Source: an uncultured Pseudomonadales bacterium
GTDB taxonomy: Bacteria > Pseudomonadota > Gammaproteobacteria > Pseudomonadales > Azotimanducaceae
NCBI GenBank assembly: GCA_947258825.1
Contig: CAMYJX010000050.1
Span: 1-35,726 of the forward strand
Direction of reading: 5' to 3'
Length of the DNA stretch: 35,726 nt
Shown here: in pieces, positions 35,131 through 35,726 of the stretch
How positions within the stretch are numbered: position 1 is the stretch's first letter
How the letters are laid out: each line of letters opens with the position of its first letter
Translations under genes and position numbers: made by a program
The notes under the pieces: generated by a model
The model's input: the letters and a program-made list of their open reading frames with translations, nothing else
Database searches by the model: none
What the model was told of the DNA's origin: nothing

Positions 35131-35606
35131 ATGATCAATGACACGTCAGGCGGTGCGGTCGTCATGGTTGGTGGTGGAGCCCGCGCGGCTTTTGTGGCGG
35201 CTACAGTCCTTGCCGCTGGATGTGAGATAGAAGGCTTCTAATCGGACGACCCGCCGATGATTGAAAGATCCTTTCCGGGTATTCCTGTTAAGGGCGCCAT
35301 ATCTGAAATTGACGAAAGCAGAACGCCAGATGGGATTGTTGCGATTGGTTCCAATAAAGGCAGAAGATCTCGAACAGGCCGGACTTGCATTGGAGTACCG
35401 CCGTGCATCCTTCTGCAGTGGTGCTCCCTGATGTAGTGATCGGAGAAGAAGGCTCTGTGGTGTTTGCCGGGGGGGTTCCTCTCTTCAGCGCGGCAGGTGG
35501 CACGAGATGATCATGCTGGAGTGCCTCGGTTGGATACGGAACGCTGACCTTGACGAATAGCGTGGGTCAAGAAGCCTGGTATGTAGCGGGGCTGCCCAAG
35601 GATTGA
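35131..35606 (+). pseudogene. Decayed NeuD/PglD-type sugar O-acetyltransferase
   Basis: ATG 35131 follows GAGGAG by six bases and opens MINDTSGGAVVMVGGGARAA, a Rossmann-like start, then AAGCEIEGF and an in-frame TAA (35239-35241). After the stop the same frame continues SDDPPMIERSFPGIPVKGAI and GIVAIGSNKG, as expected for the N-terminal domain of NeuD/PglD enzymes. The reading then moves to the next frame (AEDLEQAGLALEY, about 35360-35398) and again (TAVHPSAVVLPDVVIGEEGS, about 35397-35456), the start of the left-handed beta helix. Most of the helix is missing; a plausible tail (EAWYVAGLPKD) ends at TGA 35604-35606. There is therefore one nonsense codon, at least two frameshifts and a large internal deletion. 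Intact relatives acetylate amino sugars used in surface glycans. Confidence 0.75.
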
Positions 35607-35639
35607 GCAGCCTTTTGCCGTGGGATATCAGCGCGGACC

Positions 35640-35657
35640 GCCCTCCTCGCGGAGGGC
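35640..35657. terminator. Hairpin between the acetyltransferase remnant and the last gene
   Basis: GCCCTCC (35640-35646), loop TCGC, and GGAGGGC (35651-35657) form a strong seven-pair stem between two convergent reading frames. No T-tract follows on either strand, so it may be only the core of a terminator. Confidence 0.45.
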
Positions 35658-35663
35658 AGGCGT

Positions 35664-35726
35664 CTAAGCTGCTGTTACACGTGGCTGCTGGCGACGGCGA
35701 ATGACCAGCAGGCCAGCCAGCGCGCT
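35664..35726 (-). CDS. C-terminal end of a possible PEP-CTERM-like sorted protein
   Basis: Reading in from the right edge on the minus strand, one frame gives SALAGLLVIRRRQQPRVTAA and then TAG (35666-35664). A hydrophobic stretch followed by a cluster of arginines at the extreme C-terminus is the pattern of PEP-CTERM and related sorting tails. Only 20 residues are visible and the motif that would settle the class lies outside the window, so the call is tentative. Confidence 0.3.
   Translation of the reverse strand, partial: SALAGLLVIRRRQQPRVTAA

Noticed and set aside
35288-35503. A 71-residue minus-strand open frame in the right-hand accessory region
   Set aside because: The plus strand here carries recognisable acetyltransferase fragments, so the minus frame is best explained as the complement of the decayed gene.

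Overview
The window is about 35.7 kb of GC-rich chromosome from a gammaproteobacterium. Gene order closely follows the Pseudomonas-type core arrangement: petABC-sspA-sspB, then dolP/yraN/lpoA facing rsmI, rnpB, the division and cell wall (dcw) cluster, lpxC, a DciA-like gene, an M23 peptidase gene, secA, argJ, then yacG-coaE-pilD-pilC-pilB facing pilA and tRNA-Thr. Protein sequences (SspA, MraZ, FtsZ, RsmH, MurC) are clearly gammaproteobacterial. I cannot name the genus; a Pseudomonadales/Cellvibrionales-like relative is the best inference. Most of the window is ordinary conserved core. The accessory part begins after tRNA-Thr.

Region by region. 1-233 is the N-terminus of an AlgW/DegS periplasmic protease on the minus strand. 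447-3090 is petABC (cytochrome bc1). 3182-4276 is sspA-sspB. 4339-7027 is a minus-strand set (dolP, yraN, lpoA) whose lpoA start codon overlaps the divergent rsmI start. 7936-8332 is RNase P RNA. 8333-8710 is an AT-rich gap ending in a promoter with a four-copy MraZ operator. 8711-21498 is the dcw cluster: mraZ, rsmH, ftsL, ftsI, murE, mraY, murD, ftsW, murC, ftsQ, ftsA, ftsZ. Nearly every junction overlaps, and TTG or GTG starts are common. 21738-28226 holds lpxC, dciA (minus), an M23 peptidase gene, secA and argJ. 28299-32955 is the minus-strand yacG-coaE-pilD-pilC-pilB block. 33257-34373 carries a sigma-54 controlled major pilin gene, a strong terminator and a second prepilin gene. tRNA-Thr(CGT) follows, then a small exported FnIII-like protein, a decayed sugar O-acetyltransferase gene and the tail of a possible C-terminally sorted protein.

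How they work together: mraZ-ftsZ plus lpxC make peptidoglycan and lipid A precursors and the divisome, LpoA activates PBP1A, and DolP supports the outer membrane. PilB, PilC, PilD and PilA are type IV pilus parts, and petABC powers the cell.

The points most worth a second look are: (1) the dcw cluster lacks murF, murG and ddlB/murB, yet the remaining junctions are tightly coupled; (2) murD has lost about 56 bp near its 3' end, which shifts the frame and runs it into ftsW as one open frame; (3) FtsI has Gln instead of Asn in its SxN active-site motif; (4) the major pilin has no cysteine while a second pilin with a C-terminal Cys pair sits behind a terminator; (5) a multiply broken NeuD/PglD-type acetyltransferase gene lies downstream of tRNA-Thr. 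I did not find a convincing wholly new system.
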